A model generated the notes under the pieces. It did not search any database. It saw only the letters and a list, made by a program, of their open reading frames with translations, and was not told where the DNA came from. 64,000 nucleotides of DNA from positions 6,250,501 to 6,314,500 of the forward strand of contig NZ_CP135921.1 of assembly GCF_032397745.1 (NCBI RefSeq), in the 5' to 3' direction. The DNA comes from Bradyrhizobium prioriisuperbiae. GTDB taxonomy: Bacteria; Pseudomonadota; Alphaproteobacteria; Rhizobiales; Xanthobacteraceae. Made by a program: the position numbers and the translations under genes. Shown piece by piece: positions 43,431 to 52,940 of the stretch (the stretch's first letter is position 1; the number at the start of each line of letters is the position of its first letter).

Positions 43431-43880
43431 TCAGGGCTGCTTTTTCTTGGCGCCTGCGCCGGCTTTGGCGCCCTGTAGCTTCGCCAGCATGGCACACATG
43501 TCTTTTTTGAAGCTTTCTTCGCCTGACAAGGCGCCGACCCTGAGTTTGACCAGCAGCAAGGCCCTGGTGCCGTTGGGCTCGGCGACAGCAGTGAAATCGA
43601 ACAGAATGGCCTTGTGCGTAAAGCTCTCGGGGAGCTCCAGCTCCATCTGGCCCGCGGCGGGATTCGCGCTGACCACATCAAGCTTTTCCTGAGGTGCAAT
43701 GATCCGCATCTGATTAACCGCACCTGCCGGCGTCAGATTGGGGATAGACGTCGCTGCGGTGTAGCGCGTGCCGGTCAGGGGATTGCCGATCGCGGTGAAT
43801 TGGCAGGTCGCCTGGGCGATACCAGGAGTGGCGCATAGCGTTACGGCAAGTGCAATCGTCAGTCGTCTCGAAGTCATCAT
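43431..43880 (-). CDS. Hypothetical secreted protein
   Basis: 149 residues from ATG 43880. Signal peptide RRLTIALAVTLCATPGIAQA, then a single small domain with LELPESFTHKAILFDFTAVAEP and a Lys/Ala-rich end with two Cys around residues 25 and 135. Probably periplasmic. No family recognised. Confidence 0.6.
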   Translation of the reverse strand: MMTSRRLTIALAVTLCATPGIAQATCQFTAIGNPLTGTRYTAATSIPNLTPAGAVNQMRIIAPQEKLDVVSANPAAGQMELELPESFTHKAILFDFTAVAEPNGTRALLLVKLRVGALSGEESFKKDMCAMLAKLQGAKAGAGAKKKQP

Positions 43881-43947
43881 GCCAACCTGGTGTGAGAGCA
43901 AGGAAAAAAGGCGAGGGGCGTTGGCGGCAAACTAGAGCATGCTGTTT

Positions 43948-44559
43948 TTAGACAGAAACATATCCAGAGTTTGTAAGATAGTTTTTGCACTCCGCGGGTG
44001 AGAAGAGCTCAAGGAGCTCTCCGACCTTACGCCATGTCGCTTCGACGGTGCGCGGCTGCGCCTGGCGCATCAGATGTTTGAGCTTGGCAAAGACTTGTTC
44101 GATCGGATTGAGGTCCGGGCTGTAGGGCGGCAGGAAGATGAGATGCGCGCCTTTGGCCCGGATTGCCTCGCGCGCCGCCTTACCCTTGTGGCTGCCGAGA
44201 TTGTCGAGGATAACAACCTCGCCTGCCGCCAAGGTTGGAGCCAGCACGTTCTCGACATAGAGCGTGAAGAGTTCACCATTGATAGGTCCATCGATGACCC
44301 AAGGCGCAGTGATCCGATCATGGCGCAGAGCCGCGATGAAGGTCAGGGTCTTCCAATGGCCATAAGGTGCCGTTGCTTCAAGACGTTGCCCTCTGGGTCC
44401 CCAGCCACGCAGCGGCGCCATGTTGGTTTTGACCCAAGTCTCATCGATAAAGAGCAGGCGCGACGCATCGATTCTGCCCTGGTAGGCCTTCCAGCGTTTG
44501 CGTCGGCGGGCGATATCAGGACGATCCTGCTCAGCCGGCAGGATCGTTTTTTTTGAAGC
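43948..44559 (-). CDS. IS630 transposase, C-terminal DDE part (orfB)
   Basis: The catalytic frame, entered by frameshift at the A8 run (44549-44556); the first in-frame ATG is only at 44421. DDE residues: first Asp in LLFIDETWVKTN, second in EVVILDNLGSHKG, and Glu in YSPDLNPIEQVFAKLKHL. This is an intact catalytic core of the IS630 group. Confidence 0.85.
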   Translation of the reverse strand, partial: ASKKTILPAEQDRPDIARRRKRWKAYQGRIDASRLLFIDETWVKTNMAPLRGWGPRGQRLEATAPYGHWKTLTFIAALRHDRITAPWVIDGPINGELFTLYVENVLAPTLAAGEVVILDNLGSHKGKAAREAIRAKGAHLIFLPPYSPDLNPIEQVFAKLKHLMRQAQPRTVEATWRKVGELLELFSPAECKNYLTNSGYVSV

Positions 44560-44890
44560 TCAGACCTTCCGCGTGAACAAAAACCCATACGGCGCGCGAG
44601 TCTGTCTTGATCCCGCGCTCGGCCAGTTCCGCCGTCAGTTTGCGTAAGGAGAATGGTCCGGAGCGAAGCCGCTGCCGCAGCCAATCAGCGGTCGCGCCCG
44701 ACAGAACGCGCTTCTTGTGACCATTCATCTTGCCTGGCGCGAGGCTCCCGGTCTCACGCCTCAGATTCTTCCATTTGGTCACGCAGGATGGGCTGATCTG
44801 CAGAGCCGCAGCAATTGATCGCACCGTCTCGCCGGCATCCGCTCGCGCCAGAGCTCGTTCCCGAAGGTCTTCCGAGTAGGGTTGCGTCAT
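44531..44890 (-). CDS. IS630 transposase, N-terminal DNA-binding part (orfA)
   Basis: 119 residues. Helix-turn-helix YSEDLRERALARADAGETVR and ISPSCVTKWKNLRRETGSL, then a winged-helix part. It stops at TGA 18 bases after AAAAAAAACG; losing one A (or a +1 shift) joins it to orfB. Expression by slippage is common in this family; a simple inactivating indel is also possible. Confidence 0.85.
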   Translation of the reverse strand: MTQPYSEDLRERALARADAGETVRSIAAALQISPSCVTKWKNLRRETGSLAPGKMNGHKKRVLSGATADWLRQRLRSGPFSLRKLTAELAERGIKTDSRAVWVFVHAEGLSFKKNDPAG

Positions 44891-45101
44891 ACACGCGGGC
44901 TCCGCTTCCCAGCATGTACTTTGAATCAGAAACTCCCTCCCTTGGGAATCCCGATTCCGTCAAAAAACACCGTGCTCTAGAGGCAACAGGAAGCTTCGTC
45001 GCGTGACAATTCGCCTCGTTCCTTTTTCAGGAATCAGATTTTGCTGATGCAATCGACTTCGGCAAGTCCAGCTGGACCAGTGTGGAAGCTGCGCTTCATG
45101 G

Positions 45102-45575
45102 TTAAAGTTGTGTGCTCAAGGTTCGATAAACCGCCAACAACTCCTGCCACCATTCGCCGTGCCGCCGCAGAAAGACGTTGTCCGGCATGGTGTGGCGCGC
45201 CACATGGTCCGGTGGCACGCTGCCCCAGCCGCGATGCTCGACGGTGACCCGTGTTTCATTCCCGACCGGTTCGAACCGCACCTCGACGTCCGTGATCTGT
45301 CCCGGCGCGAACGTCGCCTGGCGCCAGGTGAAGGCGAGGCGATGCGCCGGTTCCCACGCCGTGATGCGACCGATCTCGAATATCTTGCCGTTCGGCAGTG
45401 TCTCGGTGAAGCGGCCGCCGAGGCCCAATTCGAACGCAATCACGCCGGGCGAGCGCGGGGTGAAACGGAATAGTTCGTTGGGGCGCCACCACTGGCTGAT
45501 CTCGCGGGTAAACACATCGAAGGCGCGCTCCGGAGACGCCGCCACCCGCAACGACACCAGCACGCGAGAGGTCAT
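45102..45575 (-). CDS. SRPBCC/AHSA1 domain protein
   Basis: 157 residues from ATG 45575, which overlaps the ArsR gene (ATGA). START-like fold: LRVAASPERAFDVFTREISQWW, FRFTPRSPGVIAFEL, RITAWEPAHRLAFTWR, VTVEHRGWG. AHSA1 proteins bind hydrophobic ligands, and those paired with ArsR genes are of unknown role. Third gene of a VOC-ArsR-AHSA1 cassette. Confidence 0.85.
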   Translation of the reverse strand: MTSRVLVSLRVAASPERAFDVFTREISQWWRPNELFRFTPRSPGVIAFELGLGGRFTETLPNGKIFEIGRITAWEPAHRLAFTWRQATFAPGQITDVEVRFEPVGNETRVTVEHRGWGSVPPDHVARHTMPDNVFLRRHGEWWQELLAVYRTLSTQL

Positions 45576-45904
45576 GACGTTCGCTCGATGTGCGCTTTGA
45601 ACGCAGCGAGCTGTGCGCTCCAAAGCTGTTCCGTCTCGTCAACCCAGCGCTTCAGGTCGGCCATCGGCTGTGGCCGCAGGCTGTAGACGCGAACGCGCGC
45701 ATCGAACTGCGGGTGGGTTTCCTCGATCAGGCCGCTGGCCTTCAGAGTCCGCAGATGACGGCTGAGGGCAGGCGGGTTTAGTCCGACGGCCTCCGCCAAT
45801 TCGCCGGCGCGGCGCGGCCGTTCGCGCAGCAGTTCGATCACGCGTCGTCGCGATGGATCGGCGAGCGCTGCGAGTGTGCGGTCGAGATGGCGCGCTGTGC
45901 TCAA
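45572..45904 (-). CDS. ArsR family transcriptional regulator
   Basis: 110 residues. Winged helix LAALADPSRRRVIELLRERP, AGELAEAVGLNPPALSRHLRTLKASGLIEE. The Cys metal motif of ArsR is absent, so it is a non-metal member of the type usually encoded with AHSA1 proteins. It overlaps both neighbours by ATGA. Confidence 0.9.
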   Translation of the reverse strand: MSTARHLDRTLAALADPSRRRVIELLRERPRRAGELAEAVGLNPPALSRHLRTLKASGLIEETHPQFDARVRVYSLRPQPMADLKRWVDETEQLWSAQLAAFKAHIERTS

Positions 45905-46368
45905 ACCCAGCCTTCGATCTTGAGCCCGCTGGCCTTCTCTGCGTCTTCACGCGAGACGAACCTGACGGCCTGACCGAAAATCCAGTGATGTCCTTCCGGA
46001 TCGCGGGCGCGATAGGTTCGGTCGCCATAAAACTGATCAGCGGGCTCCTGGACGATTGCAGCACCTGCGGCGCGGGCCCTGGCGCAGTGCTCATCGAGTC
46101 CGCTTTCGAGCTGCACGTGGATCGTCTGCGTGTTCTTGCCGCCGACCGCAATTGGGCTCGCGACAAAGTCGCTCCACTCGGAGCCCACATAAATCAGGCC
46201 GGTGCCAAAGCGCATTTCCGAATGCGCGAGGTTTCCATCATTGTCGGTGATGACCATGCTGCGTTCAAAGCCAAAGGCCTGCTCCAGCCAGTCGAGCGCC
46301 TTCCAGGGATCTTTGTAGAATACGCCCGAGGAGAGGGTGGGACGGCGGAACGGATCGGTCATGGTCAA
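45901..46368 (-). CDS. VOC family (glyoxalase/PhnB-like) protein
   Basis: 155 residues of the vicinal-oxygen-chelate fold: VFYKDPWKALDWLEQAFGFERSM at the start and DRTYRARDPEGHHWIFGQ at the end, the latter with the usual D-P-x-G-x-x-W. Members are glyoxalases, antibiotic-binding proteins or unknown. First gene of the three-gene cassette; its stop overlaps the ArsR start. Confidence 0.85.
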   Translation of the reverse strand: MTMTDPFRRPTLSSGVFYKDPWKALDWLEQAFGFERSMVITDNDGNLAHSEMRFGTGLIYVGSEWSDFVASPIAVGGKNTQTIHVQLESGLDEHCARARAAGAAIVQEPADQFYGDRTYRARDPEGHHWIFGQAVRFVSREDAEKASGLKIEGWV

Positions 46369-46451
46369 TTCCTTCTCGAGATCGACAATATTTAACGATA
46401 GAGAGAAGTATTAGTCAAGCCCAACGCGTTGGCTCAACCGGTATGATTGCG

Positions 46452-47786
46452 TCAGTCCTGGCTGCGGTATTTGGTCTGGTCGATGCTGTGGCGATGCAGC
46501 TTGTCGTAAAACGTCTTGCGGGGAATGCCGAGCATTTCGATGGTTTTCTGCACGTCGCCGCGATGCGTGGCGAGAGCTTCGCGAATGAGTTCCGCTTCAA
46601 AGGCCTCGATTCGCTTCGGCAATGTCATGCCATCGCTCGTGTGTGGGGATGGCGTTGAATCGTTCGCAAAGCCGAGTGCGACCCGTTCGGCGTAGTGGGC
46701 GAGCTCGCGCACGTTGCCGGGCCAGAGATGGTTCTGCAGGTAGCGCCGCTCGGTATGCCCGATCGATGGCGGTTCGCGGTTGAAGCGCTTGGCGGCGTGG
46801 GACAGAAAATGTCCGAACAGCAGCGGAATGTCGCTTCTGCGCTCCCGCAAGGGGGGAATCTTGATCGCGACGACGTGAAGCCGATAGTAGAGGTCTTCGC
46901 GAAAGCTGCCCTGTTTGACCAGTGTCGGCAGATCAGTCTTCGTGGCCGCGACAATGCGAATATCGACATTGCGGATATCGTTGGTGCCGAGTGGCGTAAT
47001 CTGCCGCGTTTCCAGCACTCGCAGCAATTTGACTTGTAGCGCCGGCGACATGGCCTCGATCTCGTCCAGGAACAGCGTGCCTCCCTGGGCATATTCGATC
47101 CGGCCGATGCGCTTCTTCAGTGCTCCCGTGAAGGCGCCGGCCTCGTGGCCGAACAATTCGCTTTCGATCATGGTTTCGGGCAATGCGCCGCAGTTTACGG
47201 CGACGAACGGCCGCGCCGCGCGCCGGCTCCAGCGATGCAGGGCGTTGGCCGCGACGTCCTTGCCGCTGCCGGTTTCCCCTTCGATCAGGGCGTCGACGTC
47301 GGCATTGGCGATCTGGCGCAAGGTCTGGCGCAACTGTTCGATGCGGGGGTCCGTTCCAATCAGCGGGTTATCGTCGGCGGCGGCCGTCATAGCACGGCGC
47401 AGGGCGCGATTTTCCAGCACCAGCCGTCGCTGATCGAGGGCGTGGCGAATGCTGCCGAGCAGACGGTCGGAAGCATAGGGTTTGGCGAGGAAGTCGTAGG
47501 CGCCTTCACGCATCGCGTCGACGGCCATGGCAATGTCGCCATGACCGGTGATGAGGATAACGGGAATTTCCGGATCGATGCGGCGCAGCCGCCGGAACAG
47601 CTCCAGCCCGTCGACGCGCGGCATCCGCACGTCGGTCACGACAACGCCGGTGAACTCCGCATCGATCTCGTCCAGTGCGGCGACGGCCGAGGCATAGGGA
47701 GAAACCGTCAGGCCGGCGAGCAGCAGCGCCTGCACATTTGCCGCGCGCAGATTTTCGTCATCATCGATGAAGGCGACATCTGTCAT
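46452..47786 (-). CDS. dctD: C4-dicarboxylate response regulator DctD (sigma-54 activator)
   Basis: 444 residues. Receiver domain with phospho-acceptor Asp52 (VVVTDVRMP), AAA+ domain with Walker A GETGSGKD, the sigma-54 contact loop GAFTGA, and [10 protein letters not shown]-terminal Fis-type helix: [24 protein letters not shown]. It activates the sigma-54 promoter of dctA. It overlaps dctB by 4 bases. Confidence 0.95.
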   Translation of the reverse strand: MTDVAFIDDDENLRAANVQALLLAGLTVSPYASAVAALDEIDAEFTGVVVTDVRMPRVDGLELFRRLRRIDPEIPVILITGHGDIAMAVDAMREGAYDFLAKPYASDRLLGSIRHALDQRRLVLENRALRRAMTAAADDNPLIGTDPRIEQLRQTLRQIANADVDALIEGETGSGKDVAANALHRWSRRAARPFVAVNCGALPETMIESELFGHEAGAFTGALKKRIGRIEYAQGGTLFLDEIEAMSPALQVKLLRVLETRQITPLGTNDIRNVDIRIVAATKTDLPTLVKQGSFREDLYYRLHVVAIKIPPLRERRSDIPLLFGHFLSHAAKRFNREPPSIGHTERRYLQNHLWPGNVRELAHYAERVALGFANDSTPSPHTSDGMTLPKRIEAFEAELIREALATHRGDVQKTIEMLGIPRKTFYDKLHRHSIDQTKYRSQD

Positions 47787-49627
47787 GCGAACCTCGGAAG
47801 TGTGACGGTGAAAATAGCGCCGCCGATGGCGGCATTGCTGCCCGAGAAGCTGCCGCCAAGCTCGCTCACGATATCCTTGGAGATCACCAGGCCGAGGCCA
47901 AGGCCCGTCGCCTTGGTGGTGGTGAAGGGAACGAACAGCGATTGCATCACGGTGTCCGGCAGGCCAGGTCCGTTATCGGACACGGTGATGGAGACGCGAT
48001 CGTCGGTGCTGACGGCATCGATCCGGATTCTCGGCTCAAGGTGTCCCGTCAGGGCCTCGATGGCGTTCTGCAGCAAGTTGACGAAGACCTGTTCCAGACG
48101 AATGCGATCGGCTGCAATAATGATGTCGCCGCCGGCAATGGTAAGTTCGAAGCCGATCGCCTGCTGCCGCAGGCGATGTCCAACCAGCAGCAATGCACCG
48201 TCGATGGTCGATTGCAGCGAGACGGCTTCGACCTTGCTCGGCGACTTGCGCGCAAAGGCGCGTAGTTCGCCGGTAATGGAACCGATCCGATCGGTCAGGC
48301 TGGCGATCCTGGCCAGATTATCGCGCGTCTGCTGCAGATCATTGCGGGCGAGCAGGGTGGCTCCATTGTCGGCGAACGTGCGGATCGCGGCCACCGGCTG
48401 ATTGATTTCGTGAGCCACGCTCGCCGCGATCTGGCCGAGCACGGTCAGTTTATTGGCCTGAACCAGTTCGTCCTGCAACTGGTTCAGTACTGTCTGGGCG
48501 CGTTGCCGCTCCGTCATCTCCGAACGCAGTCGGGTGTTGGCATCTTCGAGTTCGGCCGTGCGGTCGCGCACGCGGTCTTCCAGTTCGCGGCGCGTATTCT
48601 CCGCCTGGATGCGTTGCTGCTGCTGGCTGCGGCGCCGAATCCACCAAAGGGCGATAACGCCGAGGCTGAAGACGCCACCGAGCAGGGCCAGCGCGCGCGC
48701 GGCGGTCGTTGCGATGGTGATGGCGGCGTGGGTGGGCGTGAGCAGGTGCAGCGTCCAGGTGGTGGTCGGAACCGCGGCTGCGACCTCGATGAAATCGATG
48801 GGGGCCTTGGCGCGTGGCGGTTGCACCGACACCATGCCGGGCCGGCCACCTTTGGGATGCACCGGCAGGAGATTGAGTGGGGCGTTGCCGAACTGGAGCG
48901 AAGCGCGAATGCTGTCCTGCTGCTCGGAGGACAGCGGCACGGTCGACATGAAGCGCCAGGTCGCCTCGCTGGTCACCAGCACGATGCCGCGATCGTCGAG
49001 CACGAACACGCGTTCTGCAAAACGATGCCACTCGGCTTCGATCTCCTGGAACTCCACCTTGACCACGATCACGCCAAGGGGGCCGGACGTGGCGTCGATG
49101 CGGCGGGAGAGGTAGAGGCCGGGCTGCTGGCTGACCGTGCCGAACGCAAAGGCCTCCGCGCCGCCGTTCGCCATGGCGAGCTGGTAGTAAGGCCGGAACG
49201 CATAATTGTTGCCGACGAAACTGATCGGCGTCTCGTAGTTGCTGGCCGCGATGGTCAGGCCGGTGATGTCGAGCAGGTAGATCACGCCCGCTCGCGTTCC
49301 AGCGGCAAGTGTCGCCAGTTTGCGATTCAGCGGATCGATGGTGGCGGCGTTGGGGCGGGACAGGGCCTGGCGGACGTCCGGATCCTGCGCCAGCACGAAG
49401 GGCAGGGCGCGCTGCTTCTCGATTTCGCTCTGGAGCACGGCCACACGTTGCGAGGCGGTGGCCTCCGCTTCACTGCGCAGCCCAGCGAGCGCCCGCTGCT
49501 CCGCCCAGATGTGGGCGCTCTGATCGAGCGCCAGCAGCACGACGACGGCCGCGGCAACTGGCAGGAGCCACCATCGCCAGGATCGGCTGTGCAGCAAGCT
49601 GCTGTCCGAAACCAGTCTCAAAACCAT
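47783..49627 (-). CDS. dctB: C4-dicarboxylate sensor histidine kinase DctB
   Basis: 614 residues. A membrane helix near residue 25, a periplasmic double-Cache sensor domain to ~310, a second helix ([19 protein letters not shown]), a coiled coil ([20 protein letters not shown]), then the kinase with H-box [19 protein letters not shown], characteristic of the DctB group, and HATPase boxes [25 protein letters not shown]. It detects succinate, fumarate or malate and phosphorylates DctD. Confidence 0.95.
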   Translation of the reverse strand: MVLRLVSDSSLLHSRSWRWWLLPVAAAVVVLLALDQSAHIWAEQRALAGLRSEAEATASQRVAVLQSEIEKQRALPFVLAQDPDVRQALSRPNAATIDPLNRKLATLAAGTRAGVIYLLDITGLTIAASNYETPISFVGNNYAFRPYYQLAMANGGAEAFAFGTVSQQPGLYLSRRIDATSGPLGVIVVKVEFQEIEAEWHRFAERVFVLDDRGIVLVTSEATWRFMSTVPLSSEQQDSIRASLQFGNAPLNLLPVHPKGGRPGMVSVQPPRAKAPIDFIEVAAAVPTTTWTLHLLTPTHAAITIATTAARALALLGGVFSLGVIALWWIRRRSQQQQRIQAENTRRELEDRVRDRTAELEDANTRLRSEMTERQRAQTVLNQLQDELVQANKLTVLGQIAASVAHEINQPVAAIRTFADNGATLLARNDLQQTRDNLARIASLTDRIGSITGELRAFARKSPSKVEAVSLQSTIDGALLLVGHRLRQQAIGFELTIAGGDIIIAADRIRLEQVFVNLLQNAIEALTGHLEPRIRIDAVSTDDRVSITVSDNGPGLPDTVMQSLFVPFTTTKATGLGLGLVISKDIVSELGGSFSGSNAAIGGAIFTVTLPRFA

Positions 49628-49649
49628 CTGCTATCCACCTAAGGTGCCC

Positions 49650-49665
49650 GTGCGGGAAAACGCAC
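49650..49665. promoter_or_regulatory. DctD activator site, distal
   Basis: GTGCG-GGAAAA-CGCAC palindrome between dctB and dctA. It matches the arms of the proximal site; centres are about 31 bases apart, three helical turns. Confidence 0.8.
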
Positions 49666-49678
49666 ATGCTTGGTAAAA

Positions 49679-49698
49679 TTGTGCGGAAAATCGCACAA
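49679..49698. promoter_or_regulatory. DctD activator site, proximal
   Basis: TTGTGCGGAAAATCGCACAA, a perfect 7-base-arm palindrome matching the known rhizobial DctD site (TTGTGCGG-type). It lies about 85 bases upstream of the -24/-12 promoter. Confidence 0.85.
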
Positions 49699-49770
49699 AA
49701 TGTCCAGCGTGTTGTGCGCGATGCTATATTTTTGTGATGTAAATCAATGGCTTGAATGCTGCGATGTCGC

Positions 49771-49787
49771 TTGGCACGCCGCCTGCT
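49771..49787 (+). promoter_or_regulatory. Sigma-54 promoter of dctA
   Basis: TTGGCACGCCGCCTGCT has the -24 GG (49773-49774) and -12 GC (49785-49786) with exactly 10 bases between. Start of transcription is expected near 49798, ~96 bases before the dctA ATG. Confidence 0.9.
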
Positions 49788-49893
49788 TAAGGCACGCCAC
49801 TTGCGGCGCGTCTGGCGCCGCCATTTCGCAAACAAGCCGCGATCCCAGGCTCCGCACAAGAAGCCGCCGCAGGATCGCAAGGAGGATACGATC

Positions 49894-51231
49894 ATGCAGC
49901 CCATTCCGATGGCCGACGCCCATGCGGCCGTGCGTGCGTCCCAACCGTTCTATCGCCATCTCTATGTCCAGGTGCTGGCGGCGATTTTTGCCGGCATCCT
50001 GCTCGGACATTTTTATCCCCAGCTCGGCACCAGCCTGCAGCCGCTCGGCGACGCCTTCATCAAGCTGGTCAAGATGATCATCGCGCCGGTGATCTTCCTG
50101 ACCGTCACCACCGGCATTGCCGGCATGGGCGATCTCAAGAAGGTCGGTCGTGTGGCCGGCAAGGCGATGCTCTATTTCCTCACCTTCTCGACGTTGGCGC
50201 TGATCATCGGCCTCATCGTCGGCAACGTGATCCAGCCGGGCGCTGGACTGAACATCGATCCTGCGAGCCTCGATCCGAAGGCGACGGCCTCCTATGCGGC
50301 CAAGGCACATGACGCGACCATCGTTGGCTTCCTCATGAACGTTATTCCGGCCACGCCGATCGCCGCGCTGGCCTCCGGCGATATCCTGCAGGTCCTGTTC
50401 TTTGCAGTGCTGTTCGGCATCGCGCTGGCGCTGATCGGTGAGAAGGCTGATCCGGCGATGACGGTGATGACGTCGCTGACACAGGCGATGTTCCGCCTGG
50501 TCGCGATCCTGATGAAAGCCGCGCCTATCGGTGCATTCGGCGCCATGGCCTTCACCATCGGCAAATACGGCATCGGCTCGATCGCCAGCCTCGCGTTCCT
50601 GGTCGCGACTTTCTACATCACCTCAGCACTGTTCGTGTTCGTGGTGCTGGCGCTGGTCGCGCGCTACAATGGCTTTTCGATCGTCGCGCTGCTGCGTTAC
50701 ATCAAGGAAGAGCTGTTGCTAGTGCTCGGTACCAGCAGTTCCGAAGCGGCTCTGCCGAGCCTGATGGAAAAGATGGAGCGGGCGGGGTGCAAGCGCTCGG
50801 TGGTCGGCCTGGTGATCCCGACCGGGTACTCGTTCAATCTTGATGGCACCAACATCTACATGACGCTGGCGTCGCTGTTCATCGCGCAGGCCTGCGGCAT
50901 CCATCTCAGCCTCAGCGATCAGGTGTTGCTGCTGCTGGTCGCCATGCTGAGCTCGAAGGGGGCCGCCGGCATCACCGGAGCGGGCTTCATCACGCTCGCC
51001 GCGACCCTGTCGGTTGTGCCGTCGATTCCCGTCGCCGGCATGGCGCTGATCCTGGGCATCGACCGCTTCATGTCGGAGTGCCGCGCCATCACCAACTTCA
51101 TCGGCAATGCGGTCGCAACCATCGTGGTGGCGCGGTGGGAAGGTGAGCTCGACACCGCGAAGTTGTCGGCCGCGCTGAGCGGCTCCACGGTGGAGGCGGA
51201 TGTCGACGTGGTTCTGGCGCCGGCCGAATAA
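49894..51231 (+). CDS. dctA: C4-dicarboxylate transporter DctA
   Basis: 445 residues from ATG 49894 with AAGGAGGATACG upstream. Glutamate/aspartate-type symporter fold: [25 protein letters not shown], the Ser-rich hairpin [27 protein letters not shown], and [18 protein letters not shown]. It imports succinate, fumarate and malate with protons or sodium. Controlled by DctBD through the sites in the divergent gap. Needed for symbiotic nitrogen fixation in rhizobia. Confidence 0.97.
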   Translation: MQPIPMADAHAAVRASQPFYRHLYVQVLAAIFAGILLGHFYPQLGTSLQPLGDAFIKLVKMIIAPVIFLTVTTGIAGMGDLKKVGRVAGKAMLYFLTFSTLALIIGLIVGNVIQPGAGLNIDPASLDPKATASYAAKAHDATIVGFLMNVIPATPIAALASGDILQVLFFAVLFGIALALIGEKADPAMTVMTSLTQAMFRLVAILMKAAPIGAFGAMAFTIGKYGIGSIASLAFLVATFYITSALFVFVVLALVARYNGFSIVALLRYIKEELLLVLGTSSSEAALPSLMEKMERAGCKRSVVGLVIPTGYSFNLDGTNIYMTLASLFIAQACGIHLSLSDQVLLLLVAMLSSKGAAGITGAGFITLAATLSVVPSIPVAGMALILGIDRFMSECRAITNFIGNAVATIVVARWEGELDTAKLSAALSGSTVEADVDVVLAPAE

Positions 51232-51252
51232 GCGCGACGGTTTAAACGACAT

Positions 51253-51291
51253 CGCCGCACGCACCGGACATGGTGCGTGCGGCGATTTTCT
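51253..51291 (+). terminator. Intrinsic terminator after dctA
   Basis: CGCCGCACGCACC (51253-51265) and GGTGCGTGCGGCG (51272-51284) form a perfect 13-pair stem, loop GGACAT, followed by ATTTTCTTTTG. It lies between convergent genes and may serve both. Confidence 0.9.
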
Positions 51292-51315
51292 TTTGAGGGA
51301 TGCTTAGAGGCGCTC

Positions 51316-51798
51316 CTAAAGCGTCTTCACCAGCTTGTTGAGCTGGTCGATGCACGTGCCCCAGCCCTGATGGAAGCCCATTTCCTCGTGCTTGCTTTTG
51401 CCGGCTGGGTCCCGATGGATGGCGCGGGCGATGTAGCGGGTGACGTCGCCTTGCGTATCCAGGGTGACGATCGCCGTAAAGAACGGGTTCTCGGACGGGC
51501 GCCAGCCCCGCTTCAGCGCATCCGTCCACACCAGCCGTTCCTGTGGCACGATGTCGAGAAAGCAGCCGTCATTCGGGAATTCCTGGCCCTCGGGGGATCG
51601 CATCACGGTGCGGAAGATGCCGCCGGGCCGCAGGTCGATCTCGCAGGCCGTGATGGTCCAGGGTGCCGGCACAAACCATTTGACGACATGTTCGGGCTTG
51701 GTGAGGGCGGACCACACCAGAGCGAGCGGAGCGTCGATTGTGCGTTCCAGAACGAGATCGAGATTCGGGTCGATGGTCGGGATCGATGATTGTGTCAC
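51316..51798 (-). CDS. SRPBCC/AHSA1 domain protein
   Basis: 160 residues from a GTG that overlaps the ArsR stop (GTGA). LERTIDAPLALVWSALTKPEHVVKWFVPAPW is a typical AHSA1 opening; GGIFRTVMRSPEGQEFPNDGCFLDI and MGFHQGWGTCIDQLNKLV follow. Partner of the ArsR gene in front of it; ligand unknown. The second such pair in the window. Confidence 0.88.
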   Translation of the reverse strand: MTQSSIPTIDPNLDLVLERTIDAPLALVWSALTKPEHVVKWFVPAPWTITACEIDLRPGGIFRTVMRSPEGQEFPNDGCFLDIVPQERLVWTDALKRGWRPSENPFFTAIVTLDTQGDVTRYIARAIHRDPAGKSKHEEMGFHQGWGTCIDQLNKLVKTL

Positions 51799-52154
51799 GT
51801 ATCTGTCTCCTTGAGGCTCATCACATAGGCGTCGAACTGATCGAAGCGGCGTTCCCACAGCGCGCGCTGCTGGCTTAGCCAGTCTTCCGCGAGGCGGAGC
51901 TGTTGCGGGGCGAGGCGGTAAGTGCGGACACGGCCGGACTTCGCTGAATGCACCAGTCCGCATCCTTCCAGAATCTTCAGATGCTGGACGAAGGAGGGCA
52001 GCGCCATCTTGAAAGCGCCAGCGAGTTCGCTGACCGAGGCGGGGCTTTGGCTCAGCCGCTCCAGCACGTGGCGGCGCGTCGGATCGGACAGTGCGCGAAA
52101 CACATGATCGATAGGCGGTGCCGGCGAACCCTGGCTGATAGCGGTGGCTGTCAT
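51795..52154 (-). CDS. ArsR family transcriptional regulator
   Basis: 119 residues: HVFRALSDPTRRHVLERLSQSPASVSELAGAFKMALPSFVQHLKILEGCGLVHS is the winged helix. No metal-binding Cys cluster. It probably represses its own AHSA1 operon. An imperfect direct/inverted TTAGGTCAACACCTAAG sequence at ~52235-52252, upstream, could be its operator (CTTAGGTnnnnACCTAAG-type symmetry). Confidence 0.9.
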   Translation of the reverse strand: MTATAISQGSPAPPIDHVFRALSDPTRRHVLERLSQSPASVSELAGAFKMALPSFVQHLKILEGCGLVHSAKSGRVRTYRLAPQQLRLAEDWLSQQRALWERRFDQFDAYVMSLKETDT

Positions 52155-52325
52155 TTCACGATTCCAGGCGGCTCTGGCGTGGCTGGTGAGGTGGCCCTGT
52201 CCGGGCTACGCGTGGACCTCTAGATCAGAGCAATACTTAGGTCAACACCTAAGTTTTGAGCTGAGGTCAGAGCGAACTTTACATACGCAATTGTTCGTGA
52301 TTTGTTCTTGTCTTGGAGATTGCGT

Positions 52326-52940
52326 ATGGCGTGGCGTCGAAGAAGTCATCCCAACCAGTTGCAATTCGACTTTGGGGGCGGCCCGGCCGAGCCGAACCGC
52401 GATCCTGTGTTCTTCGCGAACCTGATCGACCCCACCAATGCCGCCGCTCTCGGACGTGTTGCGCAGGCACAGAACGATCAGTTCGAATTGCAGGGAGCGT
52501 TGCGGCCGACGCGAAACCTGCACCTGTCGCTCAACCCGATCGGGCACCGTTGGATGCTTGATGACCGCTTGATCGATATTGCAAGACAGGCTGCGTCCAC
52601 TGTCGAGATGTCATGCTTCGATCTCGTGTTCGACCGCGTCATGAGTTTTAAGACCCGGCAGCCGTATCCACTGGTCTTGCGCTGCGGTTCCGGTTCGGCA
52701 TCGGTCATAGCGTTGTATCGTGCGATCGGCGAGGCGATGGCAGGCAGCGAATTGCGCGTGCGTGCTCCGTTATCGTTCACGCCCCACGTCACCCTGCTGT
52801 ACGGCAGCAAGCTCGTTCCCGCGACGGCTTTGGACGAACCGGTCATGGTGCGGGTGCGCGACTTCACACTGGTGCACAGTCTCCACGGCCAGAGCTTGTA
52901 CAAGGAACTGGGACGTTGGCCGCTGCGCGCTAACGTTTGA
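52326..52940 (+). CDS. 2'-5' RNA ligase / RNA 2',3'-cyclic phosphodiesterase family (LigT/ThpR-like)
   Basis: 204 residues from ATG 52326 (TTGGAG upstream). The two H-x-T/S motifs of the 2H phosphoesterase superfamily are His66-Leu-Ser68 (NLHLSLN) and His154-Val-Thr156 (FTPHVTLLYG). An N-terminal QLQFDFGG segment precedes the fold. Members open 2',3'-cyclic phosphates or join RNA ends with 2'-5' linkage. The gene converges on a GNAT gene, overlapping by 11 bases. Confidence 0.85.
   Translation: MAWRRRSHPNQLQFDFGGGPAEPNRDPVFFANLIDPTNAAALGRVAQAQNDQFELQGALRPTRNLHLSLNPIGHRWMLDDRLIDIARQAASTVEMSCFDLVFDRVMSFKTRQPYPLVLRCGSGSASVIALYRAIGEAMAGSELRVRAPLSFTPHVTLLYGSKLVPATALDEPVMVRVRDFTLVHSLHGQSLYKELGRWPLRANV

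Larger units (their letters stand above)
43935..44977 (-). mobile_element. IS630-family insertion sequence
   Basis: About 1043 bases flanked by TA on both sides (43933-43934 and 44978-44979), the TA duplication of the IS630/Tc1 group. Terminal inverted repeats: GAGCATGCTGTTTTTAGACA on the left and, read from the right end inward, GAGCACGGTGTTTTTTGACG, about 17 of 20 identical. It holds two overlapping transposase frames joined at an A8 run. It sits between a secreted-protein gene and an AHSA1 gene and does not visibly break a gene. Confidence 0.92.

Noticed and set aside
44074..44556. Plus-strand frame inside the insertion sequence
   Set aside because: Antisense of the transposase DDE domain; no independent support.
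48410..49642. 410-codon open frame opposite dctB
   Set aside because: Antisense to a complete DctB with all kinase motifs; no start signal or domain of its own.
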